Position numbers and translations under genes: made by a program
Assembly (NCBI GenBank): GCA_016794525.1
Contig: JAEUJY010000143.1
Span: 62,001-126,000, forward strand
Reading direction: 5' to 3'
DNA length: 64,000 nt
Source: Myxococcales bacterium
Lineage (GTDB): Bacteria; Myxococcota_A; Polyangia; Haliangiales; Haliangiaceae
Notes under the pieces: model-generated
What the model was told of the DNA's origin: nothing
The model's input: only the letters and a program-made list of their open reading frames with translations
The model's database searches: none
In this document: positions 41,948 through 50,946 of the stretch, piece by piece
Position numbering within the stretch: the stretch's first letter is position 1
How the letters are laid out: every line of letters begins with the position of its first letter

Positions 41948-41980
41948 CCGCGCCGCCGCGGTTGGCGTACGATCTGGCCG

Positions 41981-43381
41981 ATGGTGGCCTTCGACTTCGA
42001 TGCGCTGACGGCGATGTGGATCGCCGACGTCGAGCGCGGCGTCGCGCGGCTGGCGCGCACGGCGCGCGACGAGACGTTCTACGCGCTGGCCTTCCACGGC
42101 AGCTACGCCGAGCGCGGGCGGCGGATCGACGGCCCGGTGGTCGGCGCGAACTCGGAGGAAGGGTTCACCGCGCTGCACGCCGACGACGCGGACGACGAGG
42201 ACGGCGAGGGCTTCGACGGCGTGCGCTGGAACCCGGCCGACTGGAAGCACGCCGAGCTCGAGCTGGGGAGCCGCGCCAACGCGCGGACGTATCGCGCGCT
42301 CAGCGCGCTCGGTCGCGAGGGGACGCTCGCGGCGTGGGACCGGCTCGAGGCGCGGCACGAGCGGGCGATCGTCGCCGCGGCGCGCACGCTCGCGCAGCGG
42401 GCGCGGAAGGGCGAGGGCGCGTTCGCGCGCCTGCGCCGCGCCAAGGACTTCGTCGTGTTCGTGCACGACCCGTCGCGCGACGGTCCGGCGCTGGCGCGCC
42501 GCACGATCCCCGCGCCGGTGTTCGCCCGGCTGTTCCCCGAGCAGGCGGCCCGCGCGGAGGCCCGCGCGGCGCTGGCGCGCCAGCCGATCGCCGCGCAGGT
42601 GCGCTACGCGACCTCGCGGTTCGGGGTGTTCACGCCGCCGATGTGCGGCGAGGAGGCGGGGGCGTGGCTGGTGGCGCTCGGCGCGCGCGCCGTGCCGGCG
42701 CTGACCGCCGCGATGAAGCACCCTACGCACGGCTGGCAGGCGGCGATGACGCTGGCCAAGATCGGCCCGCCGGCTGCGGCGCCGGCCGTGCCCGCGCTGC
42801 GCGCGCACCTTCGCCGCGGCAGCGGCGCCAGCCGCTGGGCGGCGATCGCGCTCGGCCGGCTGGGGCGGCTCGACGAGCTGGCCGCGCTGGCGGCGCCGCG
42901 CGGTCGCGCCGGCAAGGCGGTCGACGCCGACCGCCGGGACGTCGCGGTGCGGGGCCTCGCCGCGGCGCGGCCGCGCAGCTACCCGCACCTGGCCGCGCTG
43001 CTCGAGCGCCGCGACCGCGCCCTGACCGCGGTCGTCACCGACGCGCTCCGTCCCGGCAGCGCGTCGTTCACGCCGGCCCCGGCGGATCTGCCGGCGCTCG
43101 CCGCGGTCGCCGCCTCGCCGCACGCGGTGCTCCGGCGCGACGTCGCGTGCGCGCTGTCGAGCGACGCGCTCGAGGCGGTGGCGCCGCGCTGCGCGGCGCT
43201 GCTCGCCGGGATGCTCGCCGACCGCGACGCCGAGGTCCGCCGGCTCGCGGCGGTCAACCTCGGCTTCACCGGGCGCGCCGGGCGGGCCCACGTCGCGGCG
43301 CTGCGCGCGGCCCTCGCCGATCCCGAGCCCAAGGTCGTCGAAGCTGCGCGCCACGCGCTCGGTGAGCTGGCGCTCGGCTGA
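41981..43381 (+). CDS. HEAT-repeat protein
   Basis: A 466-residue soluble protein. The N-terminal 200 residues contain an Asp/Glu-rich loop and a novel helical region with no known match. From about 215 on there are HEAT repeats: AWLVALGARAVPALTAAMKHPTHGWQ, AVPALRAHLRRG, LAAVAASPHAVLRRDVACALSS and DAEVRRLAAVNLGFTG. Such arrays bind proteins or phycobilin-like ligands. No signal peptide. DUF1801 gene follows after 20 bases. Confidence 0.85.
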   Translation: MVAFDFDALTAMWIADVERGVARLARTARDETFYALAFHGSYAERGRRIDGPVVGANSEEGFTALHADDADDEDGEGFDGVRWNPADWKHAELELGSRANARTYRALSALGREGTLAAWDRLEARHERAIVAAARTLAQRARKGEGAFARLRRAKDFVVFVHDPSRDGPALARRTIPAPVFARLFPEQAARAEARAALARQPIAAQVRYATSRFGVFTPPMCGEEAGAWLVALGARAVPALTAAMKHPTHGWQAAMTLAKIGPPAAAPAVPALRAHLRRGSGASRWAAIALGRLGRLDELAALAAPRGRAGKAVDADRRDVAVRGLAAARPRSYPHLAALLERRDRALTAVVTDALRPGSASFTPAPADLPALAAVAASPHAVLRRDVACALSSDALEAVAPRCAALLAGMLADRDAEVRRLAAVNLGFTGRAGRAHVAALRAALADPEPKVVEAARHALGELALG

Positions 43382-43401
43382 GTCGTGCGAGACTCGCGCC
43401 G

Positions 43402-43812
43402 ATGCCTCTCCCCGCCGACATCGTCGCGTACCACCGTACCCAGACCCGCGGCGACCGGGCCATCTGCGAGCTGCTGGCCCGCGAGCTCGACGCCGCGCTG
43501 GTCGGCGCCGAGCGCAAGATCTGGCATCGCCACCCGGTGTGGTTCCTCGCGGGCAACCCGATCGCGGGTTACTCGAAGCTGAAGGACGCGGTGCGGCTCC
43601 TGTTCTGGAGCGGCCAGTCGTTCCGCGACGCCGGGCTCCAGCCCGAGGGGACGTTCAAGGCCGCGGAGGCCCGCTACGCCGCGGTGGGCGAGGTCGACGT
43701 CGACGCGCTGCGGCGCTGGCTCGCCACGGCGCGCACGGTCCAGTGGGACTACAAGAACATCGTGAAGCGCAAGGGCAAGCTCGTGCGGCTGCGCATCGCC
43801 GCCGCGGACTGA
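43402..43812 (+). CDS. DUF1801 protein
   Basis: A 136-residue cytosolic protein. RKIWHRHPVWFLAGNPIAGYSKLKD and FWSGQSF match the DUF1801/YdhG-like fold (ferredoxin-like, near frataxin-like small domain of YdeI). Functions in the family are unknown; some protect against acid or metal stress. It lies 20 bases after the HEAT gene and may be co-transcribed. Confidence 0.88.
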   Translation: MPLPADIVAYHRTQTRGDRAICELLARELDAALVGAERKIWHRHPVWFLAGNPIAGYSKLKDAVRLLFWSGQSFRDAGLQPEGTFKAAEARYAAVGEVDVDALRRWLATARTVQWDYKNIVKRKGKLVRLRIAAAD

Positions 43813-43927
43813 CGCGCGGACCGGGGCCGCGGCCGCCGGGTTGTCGACCGCGGTCGACAGCCGCGCGGGCCAGCCCGCTGGATCGGCGCGCGGACGCGAT
43901 GGCCGCGGCCTTGCAACTCCGCCATCC

Positions 43928-44932
43928 ATGCGCCACGGCCGGGCCCTGATCGCGTGTCTGATGATCGCAGGGCTGGCCTTCGACGCGGCCGGCGCCGCGG
44001 CCGAACGCGCCCGCGAGCGAGCCCGCTCCGATGACATCGACGAGGACGAGGCGGTCGACGCCCGGGCGCCCGTCATCTGGGTCTACGATGGCGACGACGA
44101 CGACGACGACGACGACGAGCGGTACCGCGACGACGACGACGACGATGACGACCGGTACCGCGACGACGACGACGACGACGACGACCGGTACCGCGACGAC
44201 GACGACCGATCGCCGCGCGTCGACCGCCTGACGCGCCGCGCTCGCGGCCGGGCCCGCGGCCCCAAGCCCTGGCAGCTCACGATCGGTCCGTACCTGTGGG
44301 CCGCCTCGGTCGACGCCGACGTCTCGCTGGGCTCGTCGCGGGTGAGCGCCGGCGGCGACTTCATGGATCTGCAACGCAACGCGCGCTACGGCGCCGCCGT
44401 GCTGGCCGAGGCGCGCTACCGGCGGTTCGCCGCCTACGGCGACGTGATGTACGGCGTCGTCGGGGTCGGCGGCGCGCGCGAGGTCGGGCCGCTGATGGTG
44501 ACCCTCGACGGGACCGCGACCAGCCTGATGGTCGACGGCGCCGCGGGCTACCAGGTCGCGGGCGGCAGCCCCGACGCCGCGCTGACGCTCGAGGCGCGCC
44601 TGGGCGTGCGCTACCAGCGGACCGCGATCACCGGCGCGGTGACGGTCGGCGGCGCCGACGTCGCCAACCCCCGCTACGTCGACGCGGCCGCCGACGCGCT
44701 GGTCGGCGCGCAGGTCGTCGCCCGGCCCGTGGGGCGGCTCCGGCTCGTCGGGACGTTCGACCTCGGCGTCTACGGCGTCTCGACCGTCACGTGGTCGGCG
44801 ACCGCCGAGGCCGGCGTGCGGCTCGGCGCGCACGTCGTCGCGTCCGTCGGCTGGCGGACGCTCACGACGCAGCGGCCGGACGTCTCGATCGTCATGCACG
44901 GCCCGCGCGCGGCGGTCCAGCTCAGCTTCTGA
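43928..44932 (+). CDS. Outer-membrane beta-barrel protein with Asp-rich repeats
   Basis: A 334-residue outer-membrane protein. A signal peptide (LIACLMIAGLAFDAAGAAA) is followed by three acidic repeats DDDDDDDDRYR at about 56-95, then an Arg-rich hinge and a barrel of alternating strands (WQLTIGPYLWAASVDADVSL, RRFAAYGDVMYGVVG, VGWRTL) ending in a terminal Phe (VQLSF), as expected for BAM substrates. The Asp runs should bind calcium or other cations at the surface. Confidence 0.85.
   Translation: MRHGRALIACLMIAGLAFDAAGAAAERARERARSDDIDEDEAVDARAPVIWVYDGDDDDDDDDERYRDDDDDDDDRYRDDDDDDDDRYRDDDDRSPRVDRLTRRARGRARGPKPWQLTIGPYLWAASVDADVSLGSSRVSAGGDFMDLQRNARYGAAVLAEARYRRFAAYGDVMYGVVGVGGAREVGPLMVTLDGTATSLMVDGAAGYQVAGGSPDAALTLEARLGVRYQRTAITGAVTVGGADVANPRYVDAAADALVGAQVVARPVGRLRLVGTFDLGVYGVSTVTWSATAEAGVRLGAHVVASVGWRTLTTQRPDVSIVMHGPRAAVQLSF
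44092..44210 (+). repeat. In-frame GAC-rich tandem repeat coding Asp runs
   Basis: Units of about 33 bases, a run of eight gac/gat codons followed by cggtaccgc, occur three times and then once shorter. Each unit keeps frame. The repeat codes the acidic loop of the outer-membrane protein and is prone to length change. Confidence 0.9.
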
Positions 44933-45075
44933 CGCGGCGCGCGGCGACGCGGCGCCGGCGCCCCAGGCTGTCGACCGCGGGCGACGGTCCTCGCGCCGGT
45001 GAGGGTGGCGATCCGCGCGGGCCGCGCCACGCCGCGCGACCGCGCGACGGTCCGCGTCTTGCTCAGAGCCGACGC

Positions 45076-46722
45076 ATGCGCATCGTCCACGCTGCCGCTC
45101 GGTCCGCGATCGTGCTCGTCGTGTTCGCCACGCTGGCGGCCTGCGTCGGCGCGATGCCGCCGCCGCCCGACCTGCAGGTGACGTCACCCGAGCGCGGCCT
45201 GGTCCAGGGCACCGCGGGGCGCGTCGTGGTGGAGGGCGTCGCGCGCCCCGGCCCGAGCGGGGCCGTGGTCACCCGGGTCGACGTCAACCGCGTGCGCGCG
45301 GCGCTGGCGCCCGACGGCTCGTTCACCGCGGAGGTCGAGCTCCCGCCCGGCGCGACGTTGCTCGAGACCGTCGCGTCGGCCGGCGACGGCGGGGTCGCCA
45401 CCGACGTGCGCGCCGTGCAGATCGGCGAGCTGCGCCCGGTGGGATCGTCGATCCCGCGCGCGGTCACCACCTCGCTGTCGGCCGCGAGCCTGGCCCGGCT
45501 GGCCCAGGCGGCCGGGCCGATCGTCGCGTCGGCCGACCTCGCGGGGATGCTGGCGCCGCTGCAGCCGATGGCGGACCTCGGCGACAGCCTGGCCAACGTC
45601 AAGCTGTCGATCACCGGGCTCAGCTACGGCGACGTCCGGTTCACGCTGGTCCCGGTCGAGGGTGGCCTGACCTTCACCGCCGAGCTCGATCGGCTCGACG
45701 TCGGCGCCACCGCGGCCTACGGCGGCGTGCTGGTCATCGACGGCAGCAAGGCGGTGCGCGCCACCGCCGATCGCGTCACGATCGCCGGCACGCTGGCGGT
45801 GACCCCGGCGGCCACGTCGGGCTTCACCGTCGCGATCGTCGCGCCACGCGTCGGGACGACCAACCTGCGGCTGCACGCGTCGGGCCTGGTCGGCGACATC
45901 CTCGATCTGCTCAACGACAACCTCGCCGCGACGATCCAGGACGTGACCACGCGCAGCGCGGCGCTCGCGCTGCAGCCGCTGATCAACCAGGCCTTCGGCG
46001 CGCTGGCGGGGCCGCAGCGCTTCGACGTGCTCGGGCAGCAGCTCGAGCTCACGGCGGCGCCGGCCGCGGTGACGTTCAGCCCCGCCGGCGCGGCGGTGAC
46101 GCTCGACCTGGCCGCCGCGATCGGCGGCAGCGAGGGCAGCCCCGGCTACGTGTACACGCCCAACGGCACGCCGACGCTGGCGCTCGGCGACGGCGTCCAG
46201 GTCGGCCTGGCCGATGACCTCGTCAACGAGCTGCTCGCCGAGATCCACGCGATCGGCCTGCTCGATCTCCACCTCGAGGAGGACCTCGGCGTCTTCGACA
46301 CCATCGACATCCACCCGACGCTGCCGCCGATGGTCAGCGCCGACGCGGCCGACGGCTCGCTGCGGCTGGTGCTCGGCGACATGATCGCGTCGTTCAGCGA
46401 CGACGGCACCGAGGTGATCCGCGCGGCGCTCAACGCGCAAGTCGAGCTCCAGGTGCGGCGCGGCCGGACGCCCGACGAGATCGCGCTGGAGTTCGGCTCG
46501 GTCCGGCTGTTCGTCAACCTGGTCGACCCCGCGACCGGCGAGGCCTCGGGCGGCGGGGCCGGCGTCGCCGACGCGGCGGCCGGCGGGATCGCGCTGCAGC
46601 TCGACTCGCTGACCCAGTTCTTGATCAAGGTGCCGGTGCCGTCGGTGGCGGGCGTGGCGCTCGATCGCCTCGCGCTGCGCGCCGACAGCGGCTACGTCGT
46701 CATGTCGGGCGCCCTGCGTTGA
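45076..46722 (+). CDS. Lipoprotein with TULIP-like lipid-binding fold
   Basis: A 548-residue envelope protein. MRIVHAAARSAIVLVVFATLAACVG gives a lipobox. Residues 35-120 are an Ig-like module (VEGVARPGPSGAVVTRVDVN). The rest has long amphipathic beta-strands with NVKLSITGLSYGDVRFTL, LRLHASGLVGDILDLLN and AALALQPLINQAFGALAGPQRF, a pattern like BPI/SMP-type (TULIP) tubular lipid-binding proteins. It may carry lipid across the periplasm; this is inference from pattern, not from a family motif. Confidence 0.72.
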   Translation: MRIVHAAARSAIVLVVFATLAACVGAMPPPPDLQVTSPERGLVQGTAGRVVVEGVARPGPSGAVVTRVDVNRVRAALAPDGSFTAEVELPPGATLLETVASAGDGGVATDVRAVQIGELRPVGSSIPRAVTTSLSAASLARLAQAAGPIVASADLAGMLAPLQPMADLGDSLANVKLSITGLSYGDVRFTLVPVEGGLTFTAELDRLDVGATAAYGGVLVIDGSKAVRATADRVTIAGTLAVTPAATSGFTVAIVAPRVGTTNLRLHASGLVGDILDLLNDNLAATIQDVTTRSAALALQPLINQAFGALAGPQRFDVLGQQLELTAAPAAVTFSPAGAAVTLDLAAAIGGSEGSPGYVYTPNGTPTLALGDGVQVGLADDLVNELLAEIHAIGLLDLHLEEDLGVFDTIDIHPTLPPMVSADAADGSLRLVLGDMIASFSDDGTEVIRAALNAQVELQVRRGRTPDEIALEFGSVRLFVNLVDPATGEASGGGAGVADAAAGGIALQLDSLTQFLIKVPVPSVAGVALDRLALRADSGYVVMSGALR

Positions 46723-46741
46723 GCGCCGCGCCCGGGTGCGG

Positions 46742-47191
46742 TCACGGCGCTGGCGCTGGCGCTGGCGCCGGCGCGTGGACCACCTCGTACTTGAGGCCGT
46801 CGGGGTCCTTGAAGAACACCGCGTAGTAGCCGGGCGGGATGTACTCGGGGTACTCGCGGGGCGCGGCCACGATCGTCGCGCCGATGCGCTGCAGCTCGAC
46901 GTACAGCGCGTCCACCTCGGCGCGCGAGCCGGCCTTGAACGCGAGGTGGTGAAGCGCGCCCGGCCGTCGGCGGTGCACCGGCTCGCTGGCGAACGCGGCC
47001 CGCGGCGACGTGATCGCGAACGCCAGCCGCGGGTGCTGGTACTCGACGACCTCGAAGTCGTGGGCGGCGATCGTCGCCTTGCCCTTGCGCATCGGCACGA
47101 AGCCGAGCAGCGGCATCACCTGATCGTAGAACGCCTCGGCCGCGCGGATGTCGCGCACGGTCACCTGGATGTGATCGATCACCGGCTCCAT
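46742..47191 (-). CDS. VOC/glyoxalase-like protein
   Basis: A 149-residue VOC protein: MEPVIDHIQVTVRDIRAAEAFYDQ, GALHHLAFKAGSRAEV and YAVFFKDPDGLKYEVVH carry the paired beta-alpha-beta-beta-beta modules and metal His/Glu positions. The substrate is unknown. The last residues are an (Ala-Pro)n tail coded by a short ggcgct-type repeat. It is convergent with the TULIP-like gene. Confidence 0.88.
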   Translation of the reverse strand: MEPVIDHIQVTVRDIRAAEAFYDQVMPLLGFVPMRKGKATIAAHDFEVVEYQHPRLAFAITSPRAAFASEPVHRRRPGALHHLAFKAGSRAEVDALYVELQRIGATIVAAPREYPEYIPPGYYAVFFKDPDGLKYEVVHAPAPAPAPAP

Positions 47192-47312
47192 CGCGCGAGC
47201 CTACCGCCGCGGACGGGCGCCAGGCGGTCGCCGGCGCAGGCGCGGGCTGTTCGGGCGGCACAGTGCCAGCGCTTGCCGGATCGCTCGCCGGTGGCGCTGG
47301 TAGACTCGACTC

Positions 47313-47790
47313 GTGCGCACGTCGATGCCGCTGGTGCTGCTGCTGGTCGCCACGGCCTGCGGTGGCGACGATGACCCGACCCAGCCGCTCGGCGGGTTCT
47401 TGGGCATCCGGTCGCGGCGCCCCGCCTGGTTGACCGATCTTGCCGGGTGCGTCGGTGCCGGGGGTGCCGATCTGCGTGCACCGCGCCGAGACCCTCGCGC
47501 AGGTCCGGACCGCCATGGGCGCGGCCGACGCGTTCCGGGTCCCCGGCGACTACCTGCGACACTTCAAGGTCGTCGTGATCGCCTGTGAGGACGTCGCGAC
47601 GTGCCTGCTGGCGCCGCGACCAGGAACGCCGCGGGTGGCGCGCTTCGCCGTCTCCACCGGCGTCACGGTCGCCCCGCAGGCCGCTGGCGTCGAGAGCGGC
47701 CCGGTGCAAGTCCGGGCCCTGTGGGCGACGGTCGAACGCGTCGAGTTCGTGACGCCCGCCGGCGAGCCGCTGGCCGTGGTCCCGATCTGA
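47313..47790 (+). pseudogene. Lipoprotein gene with an apparent frameshift
   Basis: A GTG start gives a good lipoprotein signal (PLVLLLVATACGGDDD) that stays in frame for about 50 residues (AWLTDLAGCVGAG). Downstream of a five-G run near 47459-47463 the protein-like frame is the +1 frame (VPICVHRAETLAQVRTAMGAAD through to VPI and stop at 47790), while the first frame turns into Arg-rich nonsense. Either one base was gained or lost at the G-run, or this is a sequencing slip. A separate TTG start at 47440 would give a signal-less protein and is less likely. Confidence 0.6.
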
Positions 47791-47819
47791 GACCTCCGAC
47801 GCGGCGGGGCTGGGGCCGC

Positions 47820-48218
47820 TCAGCTCGGCCGTGGCCCGAGCAGGTCCCAGCGGTTGCCGGCGATGTCGCGGAACACGACCACCCGGCCGTACGGCTCGTC
47901 GCGCGGCTCGGTCACGAGCTCGACGCCGGCGGCCCGCATGCGCCCGAGCGTCCCCTCGAAGTCGTCGACCCGCAGGAAGAGCCCGACGCGGCCGGCGTGC
48001 TGGTGGCCGACGGCCGCGCGCTGCGCCTCGCCGTCGGCGCGCGCGAGCAAGAGGCCGGTCTGCGCGCCGGGTGGCCGCACGACGACCCAGCGCTTGCCGC
48101 GGCCGTCGTTGGTCGTGGCCGGTACGTCCTCCACCAGCGCGAAGCCGAGCACGTCGACGAAGAACGCGATCGCCGGGTCGTACTCCTCCACGATCAAGGC
48201 CACCAGCTCGAGCGTCAT
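47820..48218 (-). CDS. VOC/glyoxalase-like protein
   Basis: A 132-residue VOC protein (MTLELVALIVEEYDPAIAFFVD, GRVGLFLRVDDFEGTLGRMRAAG, VVVFRDIAGNRWDLLGPRP). It resembles the glyoxalase/bleomycin-resistance type, with no His at the first metal position (ALIVEEYD), so it may not be a metalloenzyme. A start further upstream (48278) was rejected as it adds an Arg-rich leader overlapping the divergent gene. Confidence 0.85.
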   Translation of the reverse strand: MTLELVALIVEEYDPAIAFFVDVLGFALVEDVPATTNDGRGKRWVVVRPPGAQTGLLLARADGEAQRAAVGHQHAGRVGLFLRVDDFEGTLGRMRAAGVELVTEPRDEPYGRVVVFRDIAGNRWDLLGPRPS

Positions 48219-48276
48219 GGCGCGCAGCATGCACGACGCGGTGAAACCCCGCCGCCGGCGTGGTGTCCAACCCGCC

Positions 48277-49311
48277 ATGCGCGCGTGGATTCAGGTGGCG
48301 GTCGTGCTTGGCGCGGCCGGCGTGGCGATCGCGCAGCGCGCGGCGGACCCGACGCCCGGGCTCGATCGGCTCGCGCGCCCGGGCTCGCTGTACATGATCC
48401 TCGTCGAGGATGGCGTGGCGCGTTGCCAGCGCTGGGCCGTCGTCCCCGGCGCGGCGGGCCAGGGGCAGCTCACGCGCGCCATCGAGTCCGGCGGCGAGCG
48501 CGGCGCCGACGCGATCGACTTCGAGCTCGCGCCGGGCGGGCTGATCGTGACCGGTCGCGGCCGGACGATCGCCGATCAGGCGTCGATGACGTGTTCGGTG
48601 CGGCTGCCGGTCGAGACCGTCGACGGCGCGCTGGCGGTCGGCGGCGGCCACTGGTTCGACGACGCGGCGGGCTGCGAGGCGGCCCTGACGCGCCAGGCGC
48701 GGGTCGCCACCGACCTGCGCGACTGCGAGCTCGGCCCGGTCGTCCCCGCCGCGGTCCGCGCGGCGACGAAGCGCGATCTGGAGGCGTTGCTGCGCGGCGG
48801 CGGCGACGTGCACGTCGACGTCGATGGTCGCTGCGTGCCGGTCCACGTCGCGGCCTCCCGGCAGCAGCCGGCCGACGGCGCCACGGGCCATTTCTGGCGC
48901 CCGATCGTCGCGCGCGGTCGGCGCGGGCAGGCGAGCGTGGGCTACCGGCTGCGGTCGTCGCGCGACGAGTTCGCGCGGATGGGGACGGGCGCCACCTTCC
49001 GCGACGGCGGGTACGGCGTCGGCTGTCTACGCCTGACGCGTCTGGTCTACGGTCGCGGTGAGGTCTTCGCCGATGCGCCGCTGTTCTTGACCCGCGACGG
49101 GTGCCGGGCGGCCGCTCGGGCGGCGCAAACGCTCGACGCCTGGCTGCCCCTGGAGCCGGCCTACGACCCCACCCCGGCGCGCACCGAGTCGAGCGAGGCC
49201 GTGGAGTCGCGTGCCCCCGGCGAGACGTCGCCGGCGCACGAGGAGACCGAGGCGCCGGCGCCCGGCGCACAGGCGAGCGACGCCGACGTCGGGCTCCCGA
49301 TCGGTTGCTGA
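48277..49311 (+). CDS. Exported hypothetical protein
   Basis: A 344-residue protein with a Sec signal (VAVVLGAAGVAIAQRA). The mature part has evenly spaced Cys (VARCQRW, SMTCSV, AGCEAALT, RDCELG, DGRCVPV, VGCLRL, DGCRAA) that could make three or four disulfides, and mixed beta-strands. The tail is low-complexity Glu/Ala/Pro. No family recognised; similar Cys-spaced exported proteins occur widely in Myxococcota. Confidence 0.78.
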   Translation: MRAWIQVAVVLGAAGVAIAQRAADPTPGLDRLARPGSLYMILVEDGVARCQRWAVVPGAAGQGQLTRAIESGGERGADAIDFELAPGGLIVTGRGRTIADQASMTCSVRLPVETVDGALAVGGGHWFDDAAGCEAALTRQARVATDLRDCELGPVVPAAVRAATKRDLEALLRGGGDVHVDVDGRCVPVHVAASRQQPADGATGHFWRPIVARGRRGQASVGYRLRSSRDEFARMGTGATFRDGGYGVGCLRLTRLVYGRGEVFADAPLFLTRDGCRAAARAAQTLDAWLPLEPAYDPTPARTESSEAVESRAPGETSPAHEETEAPAPGAQASDADVGLPIGC

Positions 49312-49330
49312 GCCGCGCGGCGGCGCGGCA

Positions 49331-49684
49331 TCACCCGTTCGGCCGGAGGTAGAAGCGGAAGCCGGCGACGGCCAGCCGCCGCAGCCGCGCGAGGTCGCGG
49401 AGGTACGCGTCGCCGTTGGCCAGGCGCGCGCACGCGGCGCGCATCGCCGCGTCGTCGATCCGCGCGGGGGCCAGCTCGTGCTGGTTGAAGTCCCACACGT
49501 CCGCGACGCCGAGCGCCGCCGCGATCAGGTGTCCGCCGCCGGTGCCCTCGACCACGCCGAACAGCGTGGCCATGACCGTCGCGCCGGCGCGGGTGGTCGC
49601 GTACCGCTCCGGCGGGTGATCCAGGCAGTCGCGCAGCTCCGCCGCGAAGGGGCCGATGGCGACGACGTCGACGTAGAGGCCCAT
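49331..49684 (-). CDS. Small paralogue A, WDxNQH motif protein
   Basis: A 117-residue cytosolic protein (MGLYVDVVAIGPFAAELRDCL). It shares with its upstream neighbour the words VWDFNQHEL, the DYL-like DAYLRDLARLRRLAVAGFRF end, and a central GVVEGTGGGHLIAAALG. Family not recognised. It lies 2 bases downstream of the frameshifted paralogue. The pair is the product of a tandem duplication. Confidence 0.75.
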   Translation of the reverse strand: MGLYVDVVAIGPFAAELRDCLDHPPERYATTRAGATVMATLFGVVEGTGGGHLIAAALGVADVWDFNQHELAPARIDDAAMRAACARLANGDAYLRDLARLRRLAVAGFRFYLRPNG

Positions 49685-49686
49685 GG

Positions 49687-50042
49687 TCAGGTCTTGATGT
49701 GGAAGAAGAAGTGGAACCCCGCCATGCCGAGGCGGGTCATCCTGCTGAGGTCGGCCAGGTAGTCGCCGGCGAACTCGAGCGTCGCGAACAGCTCGCGCAG
49801 CGCCTGTCCGTCGACCTGCGCGATCGTGAAGGCGTGCTGGTTGAGGTCCCACGGGTCGCTGATGCCCAGCCCGGCCGCGACGCGCGCGACCAGCTCCTCG
49901 CCGTCGACGTCGAGCATCGAGGCGACCACCGGCGTGCCCGGCCGCGTGCCGGCGTAGCGCTCGGCGCCGTACATCAGGCAGTCGCCGATCTCGCGGCGGA
50001 AGGCCCCAGGGCGATCACCTCGACCATCACGATCGTCATCAT
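49687..50042 (-). pseudogene. Small paralogue B, WDxNQH motif protein with a 1-base frameshift
   Basis: The N-terminus MTIVMVEVIALGP aligns with MGLYVDVVAIGP of paralogue A, but the next codons slip by one base at about 50001-50004, reading PSAARSATA and stop. One base after the GGGCC of the Gly-Pro codons restores FRREIGDCLMYGAERYAGTR, which aligns with FAAELRDCLDHPPERYATTR, and the rest (SDPWDLNQHAF, GDYLADLSRMTRLGMAGFHF) stays open to the stop at 49687. Either a recent inactivating deletion or a sequencing error. An internal ATG at 49974 would give only the C-terminal two thirds. Confidence 0.65.
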
Positions 50043-50089
50043 AGCGGCCTGCGCGCGCGGGGCGCGACGTTCTGGCTCACAATGGCGCG

Positions 50090-50896
50090 ATGAAGCTCGG
50101 GCCGCTGCTGGCGCTGGTGACGTGCGCGGCGCTCGCCGTCGGCTGTGGCCGGTCGTCGCCGTCGGGCGGCGGCGCGGCGTCGGGCGGCGGCGCGGTCACC
50201 CCCGACGGCGCGGCGGCGGTTGCCGAGGCGACGGCGCCGCTCGAGGTCATCACGCTGGGCGCGGCCCCGGCGGCGGCGACCGCGACGGTGGTGCTGCTGC
50301 ACGGCTACGGCGCGGGCGGGGACGATCTGGTCGGGCTGGCGCGCGCGCTGCCGGTGCCGGCGACGGTCCGCTTCGTGATCCCGGCGGCGCCGCTCGCGCT
50401 CGCCGCGGCGGGGACGTCGCGGGCGTGGTGGCGGCTCGACGGCGGGCCGCGCGGCGCGGCCCACGATCGCAGCGAGGAGGTGCCCGCGGGGCTGGCGGCG
50501 GCGCGGGCGCAGGTCGACGCGCTGCTCGACGGCCTCGAGGCCGAAGGGGCGCGCCGGATCGTGCTCGGCGGGTTCTCGCAAGGGGCGATGCTCACGCTCG
50601 ACGTGGCGCTGCACCGGGCGCGACCGCTGGCCGGGCTCGCGGTGCTGTCGGGCACGCGCGTCAACGGCGCGGCCTGGCGCGCGCACCTCGACCGCGTGCG
50701 CGGCACGCCGGTCTTGATCTCCCACGGCACCGATGACGCGGTGCTGGCGTTCGCCGTCGCGCGCGACCTGCGCGACGAGCTGACCGCGGCCGGCGCGGCG
50801 GTCGAGTGGGTCGAGTTCCCGGGCGGCCATGCCATCCCGGCCGAGACACGCGCCCGGCTGGCGCAGCTGATCACCCGCGTCGCGTCGCCGCCCTGA
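50090..50896 (+). CDS. Phospholipase/carboxylesterase-like lipoprotein
   Basis: A 268-residue alpha/beta hydrolase. A lipoprotein signal (LALVTCAALAVGCGRS) and a Gly/Ser/Ala linker precede the enzyme. The nucleophile is Ser in GGFSQGAM, Asp in GTDDAVL, His in GGHAIP, and the oxyanion loop is LLHGYGAGG. It is close to bacterial carboxylesterase EstB/YpfH-type enzymes that hydrolyse short acyl esters, here on the cell surface or periplasm. Confidence 0.9.
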   Translation: MKLGPLLALVTCAALAVGCGRSSPSGGGAASGGGAVTPDGAAAVAEATAPLEVITLGAAPAAATATVVLLHGYGAGGDDLVGLARALPVPATVRFVIPAAPLALAAAGTSRAWWRLDGGPRGAAHDRSEEVPAGLAAARAQVDALLDGLEAEGARRIVLGGFSQGAMLTLDVALHRARPLAGLAVLSGTRVNGAAWRAHLDRVRGTPVLISHGTDDAVLAFAVARDLRDELTAAGAAVEWVEFPGGHAIPAETRARLAQLITRVASPP

Positions 50897-50946
50897 GCGG
50901 CGGCGTTTGTCGCGCCGGGCGCCGGCGCCGTTGGTAGAATCGCGGC

